Shown: one piece after another, positions 41,467-53,733 of the stretch
Numbering within the stretch: the stretch's first letter is position 1
Layout of the letters: every line of letters starts with the position of its first letter
Origin: Piliocolobus tephrosceles
Lineage: Eukaryota; Chordata; Mammalia; Primates; Cercopithecidae
Reading direction: 5' to 3'
Assembly: GCF_002776525.5 (NCBI RefSeq)
Contig: NC_045441.1
Span: forward strand, 123,624,275-123,688,274
DNA: 64,000 nt
Notes under the pieces: model-generated
Told to the model about the DNA's origin: nothing
Seen by the model: only the letters and a program-made list of their open reading frames with translations
Databases searched by the model: none
Made by a program: the position numbers and the translations under genes

Positions 41467-43435
41467 GTTTCACTGATAACAAAAGGCAGCATGTTATGGA
41501 AATTGACAAGGATTCTTTGCTTGGCCAAACTTCAGTCAGGCTTCCAAATCTTCTACTAGGCCGATCTGTGCACTTCCTTGTAAAATCCAGTTCTAGCAAA
41601 CAGCTCTATTAAGTCAGTTGTGCAAGAAACCCCCATCCTCAATATCTGATCAACTCAATATTTGATCAGTTTCCTCCACAACCCCAGGTGATGTCTGATC
41701 ACCCTGGCCAGGAAAACAGTCAAGAGTTCCTAAAAGAGGATGGGGGAATAAGAGACATGGTAAAAATCATTTTTTCACAATAAGAAACACTGGCCAGTTT
41801 TGGAAGGCTCCCCATTGTCTGACACGCACCCTCAGTCCTAGCTATCTGAAAGAAAAGGAGAAAGAGACTTCAAGGATCTCAAGGCACATAAAATCGAATC
41901 TGCTCTTCTTCCTTGGATCAATTTCTCACATCCAGGATCAACTGTCTACAGGTAGGGAGGTAGGTTTACTTCATTAGGTGAGAAATGGAATATTTAAAAA
42001 TATCTATTTTAAAATAAGATTCTATTTATTTCCTGTCTGGAAACCAGAAGCAAGAGGAACACAACTTTGATACAGAGTAGTTCTCATGGAACTTAAACTT
42101 TTAAAATGTTCTTATTCTTCTTCCACTTTTTAAATACCTCACTTCATCCTCGTAAATGCAATTTTAAAAAGCTGCCACAGGGGTTAAAAGTATAGCAATA
42201 CCATAGGAGTATGCAAAGTGGCAGGCTTCATAAAGCTAAATGAAACCAAACCAAGTCAAGTCAATGTAGTTCAACTAACATGTATTGCACCATGTGCCAG
42301 CCTCCTGGGCCTCAACGAACTTACACCCTGGCTTAGAGCAAACGTGCAGAGTTAGCCTCATGTATTAATCAGCTCTTGTATTTCTCACAGTGCTGAAGGC
42401 TAGAAGTTCAAGATCAACGTGTCAGCATGGTCCAGTTCCAGTAAGGGTTCTCTTCCTGCCTTGCAGATGGCCACCTTCTCACTGTATCTTCCCGTAACTG
42501 AGAGAAACAAAAAGAACGAGCTCTCTGGTATCTCTTCTTATAAGGCCACTAGTCCCATAATGATAGATCCACCCTCATAACCTCATCTAACCATGATTAC
42601 CTCCCCATTAAAATCATTACTTGGGAGGCCATTAGGCTGAAACAGCTCTACTACCTTGGGTTTCTACATCAGCAAACTGAAGCCTAACTCAGTGTAAACA
42701 GTAAAACGAAACTTAACTAATCAGAGATCACCAGCTAACCTCCAACTAGCAACTGTATCAATCAGAAACCGCCAACTATCCTCTAACTAGGGATTTTCCA
42801 CTTGAATCAATTAAGTATTTTCTTTGTCTTGCTTCTATAAACACCTTACAAAAGTTTCCCCTTGTGATCTCTCGGTAGAGCCCTGAACTGCTTGGGGTCT
42901 GGTGCTGCCCAATTCATGAATTGCTGCTTGTTCAAATAAATGCTTCAAATTTTTTATGTGTCTAAGCTTACCTTTTAATATCCCCAAGGCCCTACCTCCA
43001 AATACCATCATATTGGAGATTATGGCTTCAATGGGGACATGGGGGAGTGGGGGTGGAAGGGGACAGTTTTCACAGAGGGGTCCTATTTGTCCTAGCTCTT
43101 GAGTAACACTGTGCAAAGAGTTTGGGGACAGCATCTAAGAAGGTACTGGGGAAAGGGAGAAGAAAATATGGCCAGAAAAGTAAACTGGTACAGATTGTTT
43201 AGGTCTTGAGTGCCAAGCAGAGCCTTAACTTCTTCTTGTGGATATGGAATATTCTGGGAATTACATCAGAAAATCAGAGTGTGTTCATTGCAGAGTAGTA
43301 TCAGCGATGCTGCCCTGAAGAAACAGTGATGGAATTTTCACTAAGTAAATAGATGGTTCTGTTGACTCAGCACTGATTGGTGTGAGTGTACATACCATTG
43401 GTTATTGTAGGTGTCCTTCTCTTTGTTTGAATGTT
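41467..43435. other. Intergenic DNA with decayed repeats
   Basis: No gene. About 42360-42640 and 42966-43030 look like two halves of one ancient repeat (cttcttataaggccactagtcc; ccctacctccaaatacca), split by an LTR-like insert at about 42640-42965. Confidence 0.45.
42640..42965 (+). mobile_element. LTR-like insert of unknown family
   Basis: Opens near tgaaacagctctacta and holds a possible TATA (ttctataaacacc) and an AATAAA (42936-42941) near its right end. It interrupts an older repeat. Suggestive of a small solo LTR; no terminal repeat or target duplication was confirmed. Confidence 0.35.
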
Positions 43436-43625
43436 GGGGCTATTTCTTTGTTAAATTCTCCCAATGTTTTCTAAGTAGCTGGCAATAATTTCTAAAATTC
43501 TTGCCTAGCTTAGCTATGCTAAGGGAATCCAAAAGAAAGGATATTTTTGTTTCAACTTGAGCTAGAACTGTAAACTGTACTCAGGGAAATCTGGGCGTGG
43601 TAGTGATGGGGATGGGAACACTAAA
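43436..43625 (+). repeat. Block A, direct copy of 56178-56360
   Basis: About 190 bases at roughly 83 percent identity to the block directly right of the 3' LTR start at 56 kb. Shared landmarks are ctaaaattcttgcct, gctatgctaagggaatccaaa and gtaaactgtactcagg. Confidence 0.85.
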
Positions 43626-43739
43626 TATTAGTACTCAAAGTGGAAGGAGAAGCCTAGGGGACAGAGGTAGCTTCTTGGTCTACTTCTCCTCCCTGTCTAG
43701 AGTTTCCATTAATTAATTAATTTATTCACTCCTCAATAA

Positions 43740-44081
<342 letters not shown>

Positions 44082-44106
44082 TGAAAAATTGTGTGGTTTT
44101 CTGTTA

Positions 44107-44395
44107 GTTTTTTATTTTTATTTTTTATTTTATATTTATCTGTCGCCCAGGCTGGAGAGCAGTGGTGTGATCTTGGTTCACTGCAACCTCTGCCTCCCGG
44201 GTTCAAGCAATTCTCCTGCCTCAGCCTCCTGAGTAGCTGGGTCACAGGAGTGTGCCACCACACCCGGCTAATTTTTGTATCTTTAGTAGAAACAGGGTTC
44301 CACTATGTTGGCCAGGCTAGTCTTGAACACCTGACCTCGTGATCCACCTGCCTCAGCCTCCCAGAGTGCTGGGGTTACAGCCACTGCACCCGGCC
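44107..44395 (-). mobile_element. Alu
   Basis: Minus-orientation Alu from a T/A-rich tail to ccactgcacccggcc, with small internal losses. Confidence 0.9.
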
Positions 44396-44608
44396 TGTTT
44401 CTTTCTTTCTTTCTTTTTTTTTAATTGAAAACCACAATGAGAATCGAAACTATCCACATCTCACAGCTTATGTGAATATAAGTTAGATTTCTTCATTACC
44501 AAACTCCTTTAGGAAATTCTTGCTCAAGAAATTAAAAATTGCTGATAACTTTATTGTTGATCCTTGGAACTTCCTAAATGACTCATTAACTCTTCATCAG
44601 AAGAGTTT

Positions 44609-44727
44609 GGTTAGCAAAACAAATAATTAATTTGGCCCAAAGAAAGTCAATTATTACATACCCTGCACTCATATGGCTGGTTAAAGTGGTGGGAAACTGA
44701 GATATATATTATTGAGAAACTATGTAA
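44609..44727 (+). repeat. Block B, direct copy of 46101-46216
   Basis: About 119 bases, over 90 percent identical to a block on the other side of the 5' LTR. Shared text includes ggttagcaaaacaaat, aaagaaagtcaattattaca and actcatatggctggttaaag. Confidence 0.9.
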
Positions 44728-45066
44728 GGCATCACATGTTAGTTTAGTTTACACTTCAAGATTCCTTGAACCCTCTCCTCAAAATCTTTGCCTTGCTGCG
44801 TCTACCAGTTCTAATCTATTATGTCACGATGCTTATCTAATTTTAATCAAGCTCCAACCTTTGCTGCCTCTTCTGCTGAGAGACCTGCCTTAAACCAGAC
44901 TTCAAAAATCTCAATACATTTCTTCATTTTGACCTTTCCCTCTAAGATGCTAGTAAGACATCACAGAGGTAGCGTTGTCTTATCAGCAGGATCAATAGAT
45001 TGTTTTGGTGTTATTTTGGGGATCCAGCATTCCACATATGCCCTTCTCTTAAAGTAGTAGAAATAT

Positions 45067-45755
45067 TGTATAGAGCACCCTTGACATAACTAACTCCATC
45101 TTAGGAAAAGACTCCATTTTGTATTTCATAAGGTACTTTGCCAACAAAGATACGATGTTTTGTTTAATAAACAAATAAAAAATAAAGACTGCATCCAACC
45201 AGATAAGGACACTCTTCCACTATCAGTTCTCACCAGAGGAAGCTGTGACTATCAAAGATTAGCTCTTCAGCATGTCAAAACGGCCATCTTAACTGGCACC
45301 ATCTTGCCGTCACTTGTGATGAGAACTTGGCATCTGACCCCGAAGGCTCTGCCACCTCAAAGACTCTTCCTTGCAAGACCAATGGACCACCTAGTCCAGA
45401 TCAAGACTCCTTTTGCCTTCTTTGTTCTCTGTGCACTGTCTTGGTACTCTTTCTCCTATCTCTTTTTCCTCTTAATGTTAAATGTTACTTTGTTTGTTGT
45501 AGAATGTTTAACCTATAACATTTATATATTGATTAAGTATACAATTATATATGGTGTGTAATCTTGACTGCTGTGAAGTGACTTGAGTCTGTGTGCCCAC
45601 AGCTCTGACTACAAGTCAATGGGAAGTACTAAGGAGAATTGCCTCCTTGGGAATTCCATGTAGTTCGTGGATTTTGTGATTGAAATAGCATCAATAAAAG
45701 CTTGACATTGTGGAAAGCCACAAACACGTGTGGACCTGGTTATTTCTAACCTTGC
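45067..45755 (+). mobile_element. Putative 5' LTR of the 45-56 kb provirus
   Basis: Opens tgtatagagcacccttgacataac. The first 91 bases align without gaps to the 3' LTR start at 56085-56175 (about 81 percent identity). It contains an AT-rich TATA-like area near 45515-45555 and AATAAA at 45693-45698 before a short U5. The right edge is approximate. No primer-binding site was recognised after it. Confidence 0.6.
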
Positions 45756-46100
45756 ACAGCGCAGGACAAAATTGACACAGTTGGTTTACTAGGCACAATG
45801 GGCACAGTTGTCTGTCTTGGCATAATTGGCATAGTTAGTTGATTTTAAGGCTGAAGTCCCCACTTAAACTGAAATTGGAAACCATGCCATTTGGCAAAAC
45901 AAACTGCCACCCTCTCTAAGAAGAAATAATCTCTCTTCACCTTGAAAGTCTGTCTCCCCAAGGAAAACCCTGGGTGACAGGGGACCTTGCCCAGGTCATG
46001 AAGATAATGATGGCTCACAAGGTCTTGACTGATGCCAAGCTAGGAAGCTGGTGGAGCCAGAAAGGCTCATACCAAGCAGGGTCTCAATTTATGAGATGAT

Positions 46101-46216
46101 GGTTAGCAAAACAAATATTTAATTTAGCCCAAAGAAAGTCAATTATTACATAATCTGCACTCATATGGCTGGTTAAAGTGGGAAACTGAAATATATATTA
46201 TTGAGAAACTATATAA
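46101..46216 (+). repeat. Block B', direct copy of 44609-44727
   Basis: Lies in the leader between the 5' LTR and the first open frame. See block B for shared text. Its high identity compared with the two LTR ends suggests a later duplication or gene conversion. Confidence 0.9.
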
Positions 46217-46237
46217 AATAGCTACCAATATTGCATA

Positions 46238-46639
46238 ATGTGGGCCCTAGGAAAGAAACTTAAGCAAGCATGCTGGAGGGCTTGTCGCCCAAATGCAGTA
46301 CCCAGTGTTGAGGATCCTTGGTACCCAACAGAGTTGGAAGCCAGGAAAAGACTCCCTGTGCAATCCCCTGAGGATATACAGTCAGATTTGAGGGACCCGG
46401 AAATTATTCAGCTTTTAATTACCAGAGCCCCCAAAGAAGAAATCCCTGCACTTTTAATGCAAAGTATCTTACAGGTAGACAGGGGTCACCACAAAGGCAA
46501 AGAGCTAGCTCACAGAATCCTAAGACAAAGTCAATCCGTTTCAGATGAAACTTTTAAGGAGGAAGCCCTGGATCTTAAAGATCTCCATCTAGAGGACCTA
46601 GGAGAATCTGATGATCCCTGTTGGAGGTGGGATCTATAA
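46238..46639 (+). pseudogene. 133-codon open frame in provirus leader, possible gag N-terminus
   Basis: An uninterrupted frame starts MWALGKKLKQACWRACR and ends SDDPCWRWDL. It sits where gag should begin, about 480 bases after the LTR. The composition is hydrophilic and rich in Glu, Asp and Leu (DLKDLHLEDLGESDD). I recognise no domain. Downstream sequence to about 47400 shows gag-like pieces in shifting frames with stops. It may be the matrix part of Gag or simply a lucky open stretch. Confidence 0.4.
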
Positions 46640-47475
46640 GTCAAGACCTATGATAACTAGGAAAAGAGTTATAGATTGTAATCGTGGAAATGGCAGACCT
46701 CAGGACGAGAATACACCAGAGCAGAATTACAAACAATAAGAATAGATTTTTGCCAAAGACAGACCACAGATACAGACTGGCTCCTCCATTTATGGGATAA
46801 TTGAACACCATAACACTGTCAGGGTCAGGCATAGAAATGCATCCCTCTGAGGAGGGATCCTAAAATTCCAGACAGTCTCCCCCACAACAGGGCTTTGGAC
46901 AAAAATTATGCCTGTCTTATTGGTGAGCCTGGGCACCTATAGAAAGGAACAGAGTTCTGACGTTTATACTAGAAATCATTCTTATAGGAGAAACTAGAAA
47001 AGCACCAGAGACAAGGAGTGGTTTTTAGAAGCAGGACTAGTCTTGGAGAAGAGAGGTGGGAGAAAGTTTGCCTGACAGGCATTAGAACCCAGGAGGCAAG
47101 GGTCAGGATAGATAGGATAGATGGGTGAGTCTTGCTTGGGCAACATAACTTTGAGAGTTATGCTCATGGCTGAGCATAACTTTTTGTCAGGACCCCGGAG
47201 CTGAATGGTTCAGCTTGGGAGTACAGGAAAAGTGGAAGCTGGTTCCAGGCAAACCAACACTCCCAACTGCGAAGAGTCGGAGGTTGTTAGACAGCCCCTT
47301 CCCAGAAAGCCTGACACCGGTGTCTGTAGTCCTGTGGCTGTGCTAGTCACTTTTAACTGTCTGACAGGAGACCGGTGTTTAGCCCCTGAACTCTAAGGAA
47401 AAATAGGACAGAATAGCAAGTGAAAGGGGTCCGATGGTACTCACATGTGGCAATATCCCAGACAAGCCCCCAAGA
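46640..47475 (+). pseudogene. Probable decayed gag/protease region
   Basis: Lies between the possible gag start and the nested LTR. Short readable pieces in shifting frames (for example TDTDWLLHLWDN near 46770-46805) suggest degraded retroviral coding sequence. No zinc knuckle or DTG protease motif found. Confidence 0.3.
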
Positions 47476-47946
47476 TGTGTACAGAGTTGGTTCCTTCTGC
47501 TGGGTTTGTGGTCTTGCTGACTTCATGAATGAAGCCGCGGACCTTCGCGATGAGTGTTACAGCTCTTAAGGGTGACACGGACACAAAGAGTGAGCAGCAG
47601 CAAGATTTATTGTGAAGAGCAAAAAAATCTTCCACAGTGTGGAAGAGGACCAGAGTGGGTTGCTGCTGGTGGCTGGGGTGGCCAGTTTTTATTCCCTTAT
47701 TTGTCCCAGCCCGTGTCCTGCTGGTCTCTTTTACAAAGTGCTGATTGGTCGATTTTACAGGGTGCTGATTGGTCCATTTTACAGAGTGTTGATTGGAACA
47801 TTTTACAAACCTCTAGCTAGCCACAGAGCACTGATTGGTGTGTTCTTGCAGAGCACTGATTGGTGCATTTTACAAACCTCTTGTAAGACAGAAAATTCCT
47901 CCAAGTCCCCACTTGACCCAGGAAGTCCAGCTGGCTTCACCTCTTA
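47476..47946 (-). mobile_element. LTR12-like (HERV-9 type) solo LTR
   Basis: On the minus strand it starts TAAGAGGTGAAGCCAGCTGG and ends CCAACTCTGTACACA. It carries AATAAA in caataaatcttgctgctgctc, the ttaagagctgtaacactc block, and tandem U3 units each with CCAAT. The five CCAAT boxes (ATTGG on plus) start at 47744, 47768, 47792, 47834 and 47859. LTR12 LTRs are known promoters bound by NF-Y. Inserted in the older provirus, pointing left. Confidence 0.85.
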
Positions 47947-48132
<186 letters not shown>

Positions 48133-48925
48133 AGATCACTAACTATAATGGCAAATACTCTGTAACCATAGACATATCAGACATGTTCTTTGCCACACCA
48201 ATAGACCAAGAAGACCAGGAATATATTACCTTTACCTGGGAAGGCAAATAATACCAATTTAAAAGATTACCACAGGGATATTTAAATAGTCCAATAACAG
48301 CTCACTCCATTTCATTATCACACACAGATCAATCAAAATACACAAACTAATGATATTATACATAGATGACATTACAGTGGTAAACAATGACCAAGAAAAA
48401 CTTACCCAAAAGAAATCTCAACACACTTGAGATCACTGAGATAGATTATTAATATAGATACAACTACAAGTCCAGACACCAACTGCAAAGTTTTAGGAGT
48501 ACAGTGGTTATCAGAAGGGATAAAAATTCTGACCACAGTGATAGATGGCTCAAAAGCCCATAGGGCACCAAAAAATAAACAGGAAGCATAGACTAGTAGG
48601 TTTCCTTGGATACTGGAGACAGCCTATACCTTACCTAAACATCATCGTAAAACCAATAAGATAACTAGGAAATTCCAAGACTTCACATGGGGACAAGAAC
48701 AAACACAAGCACTTGAAACACTCAAAGACTACATCACCACATTCCAAACATGACGTTACCCATCTCCAGATTCAGAACTTAGGTTGGAAATTTTAATGAG
48801 CAATGAACATGGAACATGGTCATTATAGACAAAGAAATCAGATTCTAAATCCTACTGGTTAGATTTTGGACAACAAAGTTTCCATATTCTAACAACAAAT
48901 ACAGCCCATTTGAAAAATATATATG

Positions 48926-49227
48926 GGGCTGGGTGCAGTGGCTTATGCCTGTAATCCCAGCACTTTGGGACACCAAGGTGGGTGGATCATGAGGCCAAGA
49001 GAACAAGACCATCCTGGTCAACATGGTGAAACGCCGTCTCTACTAAAAATACAAAAATTAGCTGGGCGTGGTGGCATGAACCTGTAGTCCCAGCTACTCA
49101 GGGGGCTGAGGGAGGAGAATTGCTTGAACCTGGGAAGCGGAGGTTGCAGTGAGCTGAGATGGTGCCACTGCACTCCTGGTGACAGACTGAGACTCTGTCT
49201 GTCAAACAAACACACGAACAACAAAAA
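48926..49227 (+). mobile_element. Alu inserted in provirus pol
   Basis: Full Alu with aaaaatatatatgg on both sides (about 48913-48926 and 49226-49240) as target duplication. Confidence 0.92.
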
Positions 49228-49785
49228 AAAATATATATGGCTTACATATGAAGCCCTCAAAAACACTGAGCCTCTGACTGGCAACAGCAATATTACCATT
49301 AGATACCATATGCCTCTCCTTCATGGAATAAAACTGAGTCCTGAAAAATAAAAAAAAAATTGACATGTATCCAAATTGACCCAAAGCTCTTCACATGAAA
49401 ATGGTATATCCAGGATGGAGACACAGGCTTTAAGGGTCAACCAGGTCTCCTCACTGAAGAAATTCACAACACCGAAATAGATGTGCCAAAATTTATTCCG
49501 AGAGTAGGTACAATTTATGCTAACATAGGAAAATTGGGCCCAGGCTAGTCAAACTTCTTACTCAACACCCGGTTTATAGACAAAAACGTCTCTGCGACCC
49601 AAGGCCAGGCCCAATGGACAGCAGCAGCACTTAGACCTCAGGACCAACCAGTCCTGAAGGAGGCAGGTCAATCACTCTCAGCAGAACTAATTACAGCTGT
49701 TCTAGCAGTCAGGCACTCAGAAAATCAAAATAAAATTTACATTTTTACAGACTTGTGGGCATAACCCTGCAGCCACATAAAAGAA

Positions 49786-49862
49786 GACAAAATAATTTCA
49801 AAATTGACTTCAAAAAGAAGACAAAATGGCAAAGGTATATGGTCCAAATCTTACCGGGAGCA
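49786..49862 (+). repeat. Block C, direct copy of 50959-51016
   Basis: Starts gacaaaataatttcaaaatt and ends ggtatatggtccaaatctta ccgggagca; the second copy lacks about 19 central bases. Confidence 0.85.
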
Positions 49863-50958
49863 ACTATATGAATTATCAAACAGAATTAAGATATTTGTGG
49901 CACATGTTTCAGCACACCAAAAAGTTAATTCAGAGTCCATAAAATTTAATAAACAGGAAGAAGCATAACCATTAATTAACAAGACGCATAACCATTGATA
50001 TTCAAAACATACCCAAATTAAAACTACACAGAAATCCAGACAACTCAGGGAGACATTCATTACACCTCCACAACTCAGGGGAAAAATCAGAGAGTGACTG
50101 GGAGAAACCTTAAGCAACCCTGATAACTAGAGTGAAACAAGATATGACTTTAAAATTAAACAGACACCAGACACCATTCCACAAACACTCCTACCATTAC
50201 ATAAGTAAAAAGGACATTTAAGCACACAGTCAATGTATAGGTGGCTATCAGACAGAAATCAAAAAGTGACATGGCACCAAATTAAAAAGGCCAAAGCTAA
50301 TTGTCAGCAATGTAAAACTAACCTAGACAAATATAGATATGCTAAATTCATAGATACATAGTAATATACACCTGATGTCTTTAATTTCCGCTTCAAGATA
50401 GATTTTATAGCATCATTAAATCACTCCTATCCACAAAAATATGCAGTAACAATGATGGATACATATATAGGAATTGGTGCAGCAATAGCAGCTAGCCACC
50501 CACTTACTAAATAAACCATCTCACCCTTAGAAAATTTGGCAGCTACTATAGAACCCCTAAAATAATTGAACATGATCAGGGAACTCATCTTACATTAAGG
50601 ACAACAAAAGCATTGGCAGATCGATGGGATATACAATGAAATGTTACCTACCCTATAATCTGACAGCAGTAGGGTATAGAGAAAGACTGAACGGACTACT
50701 AAAAAGAGAATTAAAAACCTTCGACAAAATGAGTACATTCCAATAAGCTTTTAACCTGGCATGTTTCCATTTAAATCAAAGAGAAAGACTTAACAAAAGC
50801 AGCCCCCACTTATATCTTAATCAACTGACATTAATGGTCACAAAAGATAAGGAAGGACGTAATGCAAATATTATATCTTACAAGGCAAGCACTAAACTAA
50901 ATGACAACACTATCTCCCAACAGGACATTGTGGCCAGTGGACACAGAAACACTTATTG

Positions 50959-51016
50959 GACAAAATAATTTCAAAATTAATGATAAAGGTATATGGTCCA
51001 AATCTTACTGGGAGCA
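50959..51016 (+). repeat. Block C', shorter copy of block C
   Basis: Same ends as 49786-49862 but without its middle. It lies beyond the integrase core, so the two copies sit in different parts of pol. Confidence 0.85.
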
Positions 51017-51224
51017 GAGGAGAATCACAATTACACAAAATCTTCAACCTCTCTCCAAATTCTCACTACACTTAGACATGTTATCACACTTTCTGCAGTA
51101 TTGTTACACTGTTTTCTTCTAGTCATGCATTAATATTTTCCATAAGAATAAGTGAAGGCATGCTTCAATTCAATCCAATTTTACTTGCCACTAACCTAAG
51201 ATTTTTAACTTCAACATCACTTCA

Positions 51225-51505
51225 GCCGGGCGTTGTGGCTCACACCTGTAATCCCAGCACTTTGGGAGGCTGAGGCAGGCGGATTACTTGAGGTCCAGAG
51301 TTTGAGACTAGCCTGATCTATATGGTGAAACCCCCATCTGTACTAAAAATACAAAAATTAGCTGGCTATGGTGGCAGGTGCCTGTAATCCTAGCTACTCA
51401 GGAGGCTGAGGCAGGAGAATCATTGGAATCCAGGAGGCAGACATTGCCGTGAGCCAAGATCATGCCACTGAACTTCAGCCTGGGCAACAGAGTGAGACTC
51501 TGTCT

Positions 51506-51537
<32 letters not shown>
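51225..51537 (+). mobile_element. Alu inserted in provirus
   Basis: Full Alu from gccgggcgttgtggctcac to a 28-base A run at about 51508-51535. Confidence 0.93.
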
Positions 51538-51538
<1 letters not shown>

Positions 51539-52767
51539 CAAAAAAACCAATGATGACTTCTAGTCATCACCGAAATAATTAAATACTGTACCCACTTAAG
51601 ACACCAAAATGGCTACAAATTTGTGTCACTTCTCAACTGGTCTTATCACCTTTCTCATTCACCTCATATTAGCCATCATAGTGACTTTGCTGTCTTGTTA
51701 CTTACATTGTCACCAGAGAGACTGTGAATGAGACTAACACAAGTAAACACATTCCTTGCAGGCAAATTACAAATTACACTGTCTGCTTCTTAAGAGCGTT
51801 ATTTGATTAACCATTTGCAGACTGACAGCTGTAGTGCACTCCCAGCATACGGATTTAGCCTCTCCAAGATCTCCATCACCCTCATGTATTCCGTCTTGCC
51901 CTCTTTCCTCTTCAGTTTCAGCCTCATTTTCACCACCTACAGCTCTCAGACCCACTTCACTGATTTCTTTCAGGAATTAGCTAAAGCAGACTGGCCCATG
52001 CAGGCTGGCAAAGACTGGAATTTCATACCAGACTTTGCAGAACCTAAGTGCCACTGCCACCTTCCTACTCCTTACATTTATGAATTAAATGCAGCATCAG
52101 CAGCTGTTCAAGGTTTAGTTGAAAGTGTACACCCCAATGATTGCATTGGTCTTGCTTGAATGCTAACCCTTTATAGAAGTTGTATTGTTAAACTGCTTAA
52201 TAGGAGAGAACAAACTCCACATAACTACCTTACTTTGTTGGATCTATGCCAATCTAACCCAGCAGCCATACCACTGCTGGAAGCAACCCTTGACTATAAT
52301 ATTAAAGAAGGAAATAATGACAATGAGATTTATACATAGATTATCATATCTTTGTTTGCAGTTAATACTACTTTGTTTGCAGTTTAATGCCTATGTATCT
52401 GATCATTAATACCAAACACAAGATTGATACAAATAGCTTAAAATATGTTAGGAGGTATAGAAGGGAAATAGTAGATACTATTACTACTGCTACTATTACT
52501 TCTACTTCTAAAAAGACCATTAAAATCCCTAAGCTTCAAACACACACATATCCAACAATGCCAACTCATACAGCACCTGAAATTATAGGATTAACAGAGC
52601 ACATTTCATAATATATACTTTATGAAAACATACCATTTTTGAACAATTGTTGGAAAATCAGGGGACTGATAAAAGAATACTTAGAGCTTCAATTAGACCA
52701 TTTTGCTCATATTTGTTTGACCAAAGCGATGCCTGAAGAATTTCTATACATGCATCGAATCAATGTA

Positions 52768-53058
52768 TTTTTTTTTTTTTTTTTTGAGACAGAGTCTCAC
52801 TCTATCACCCAGGCCAGAGTGTAGTGGCACAATCACTGGCACACTGCAGCCTTGACTTCCTGGTCTCAAGTGATCCTCCCACCTAAGCCTCCTGGGTAGC
52901 TGGGACTACAGGCACATGCCCCCATGACCAGCTAATTTTTTGTAGAGGCTAGGTTTCACCATATTGTCCAGGCTGGTCTCTAACTCCTGGGGTCAAGCGA
53001 TCTGCCCTCCTTGCCCTCCCAAAGTATTGGGATTACAAACATGAGCCACCATCCAGCC
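52768..53058 (-). mobile_element. Alu inserted in env-like region
   Basis: Minus-orientation Alu from a 19-base T tract to gagccaccatccagcc. Confidence 0.92.
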
Positions 53059-53581
53059 AATGCGTCTTTATAGAAGCTTTGCACACATTTCTCAACACTC
53101 CTTAGAAGAATGTATAAATGACACAACTAAATGTGACACACCCAATTTATGCAGCTACAGCCAAGCATTCAACAACACCTCAAACCAATAGACAGCACAC
53201 ATAATGGATACCGAAGTGCTAACAGAAACAGACATATCAATCAAGATAGATCATTGCATAAGAAGCAATAAATCAGACCAAACAGCAACCATAATACCAA
53301 AGATGGAATCATATATTGCAGGATCTAACATGACATGCTTGAATATAACACACTTCTACAAGTAAGTCATTTGTTAATACTTGATATGAATTATGAAGGA
53401 AACAAAGAAACCCAGGCTTGAAGGAAATGAAGATGATGATTATGAAGTAGGTCCAAGGGATGATACTACACGAGATATTGCTACCACATGAACCACTTCA
53501 TATTACATATACCCACATTTCATACCTCCACAGGAAAAAGTGCCACTGTTACTGGGATACACGTGAGACTACGTCGAAACA

Positions 53582-53733
53582 ACAAGGATATGATAAACAG
53601 CTAATTTTAGCAAATTTATCTCCACTAGGTAAATATCATCTAAGAAAACAGCTACAGATATTTGTAGCAATTGGAATTATTTCAATTATTACTTCAATTC
53701 TTTCCACAGAGATGAAAGACATAATAAGAGGAT
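53582..53733 (+). repeat. Block D, direct copy of 55396-55579
   Basis: About 150 bases covering the first fusion-peptide-like segment. Shared text includes acaaggatatga, caaatttatctccacta and tttgtagcaattggaattat. Confidence 0.88.

Larger units (their letters stand above)
48134..51120 (+). pseudogene. Class III (ERV-L-like) pol: RT, RNase H, integrase
   Basis: Reverse transcriptase is seen as VTIDISDMFFATP, LPQGYLNSP (48267-48293) and, after a frameshift, YIDD (48359-48370). The connection reads FTWGQEQTQALETLK. RNase H reads SAELITAVLAVRHSE and IYIFTD (to about 49755). Integrase shows a zinc-binding H/C segment (HLSTQ, CQQC near 50217-50320), FKIDFI, DQGTHLT (from 50574) and ERLNGLLK (to 50704). 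The LPQGY and NGLLK forms are those I associate with ERV-L/class III pol. Interrupted by an Alu (48926-49227), an internal duplication and many stops; inactive. Confidence 0.75.
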
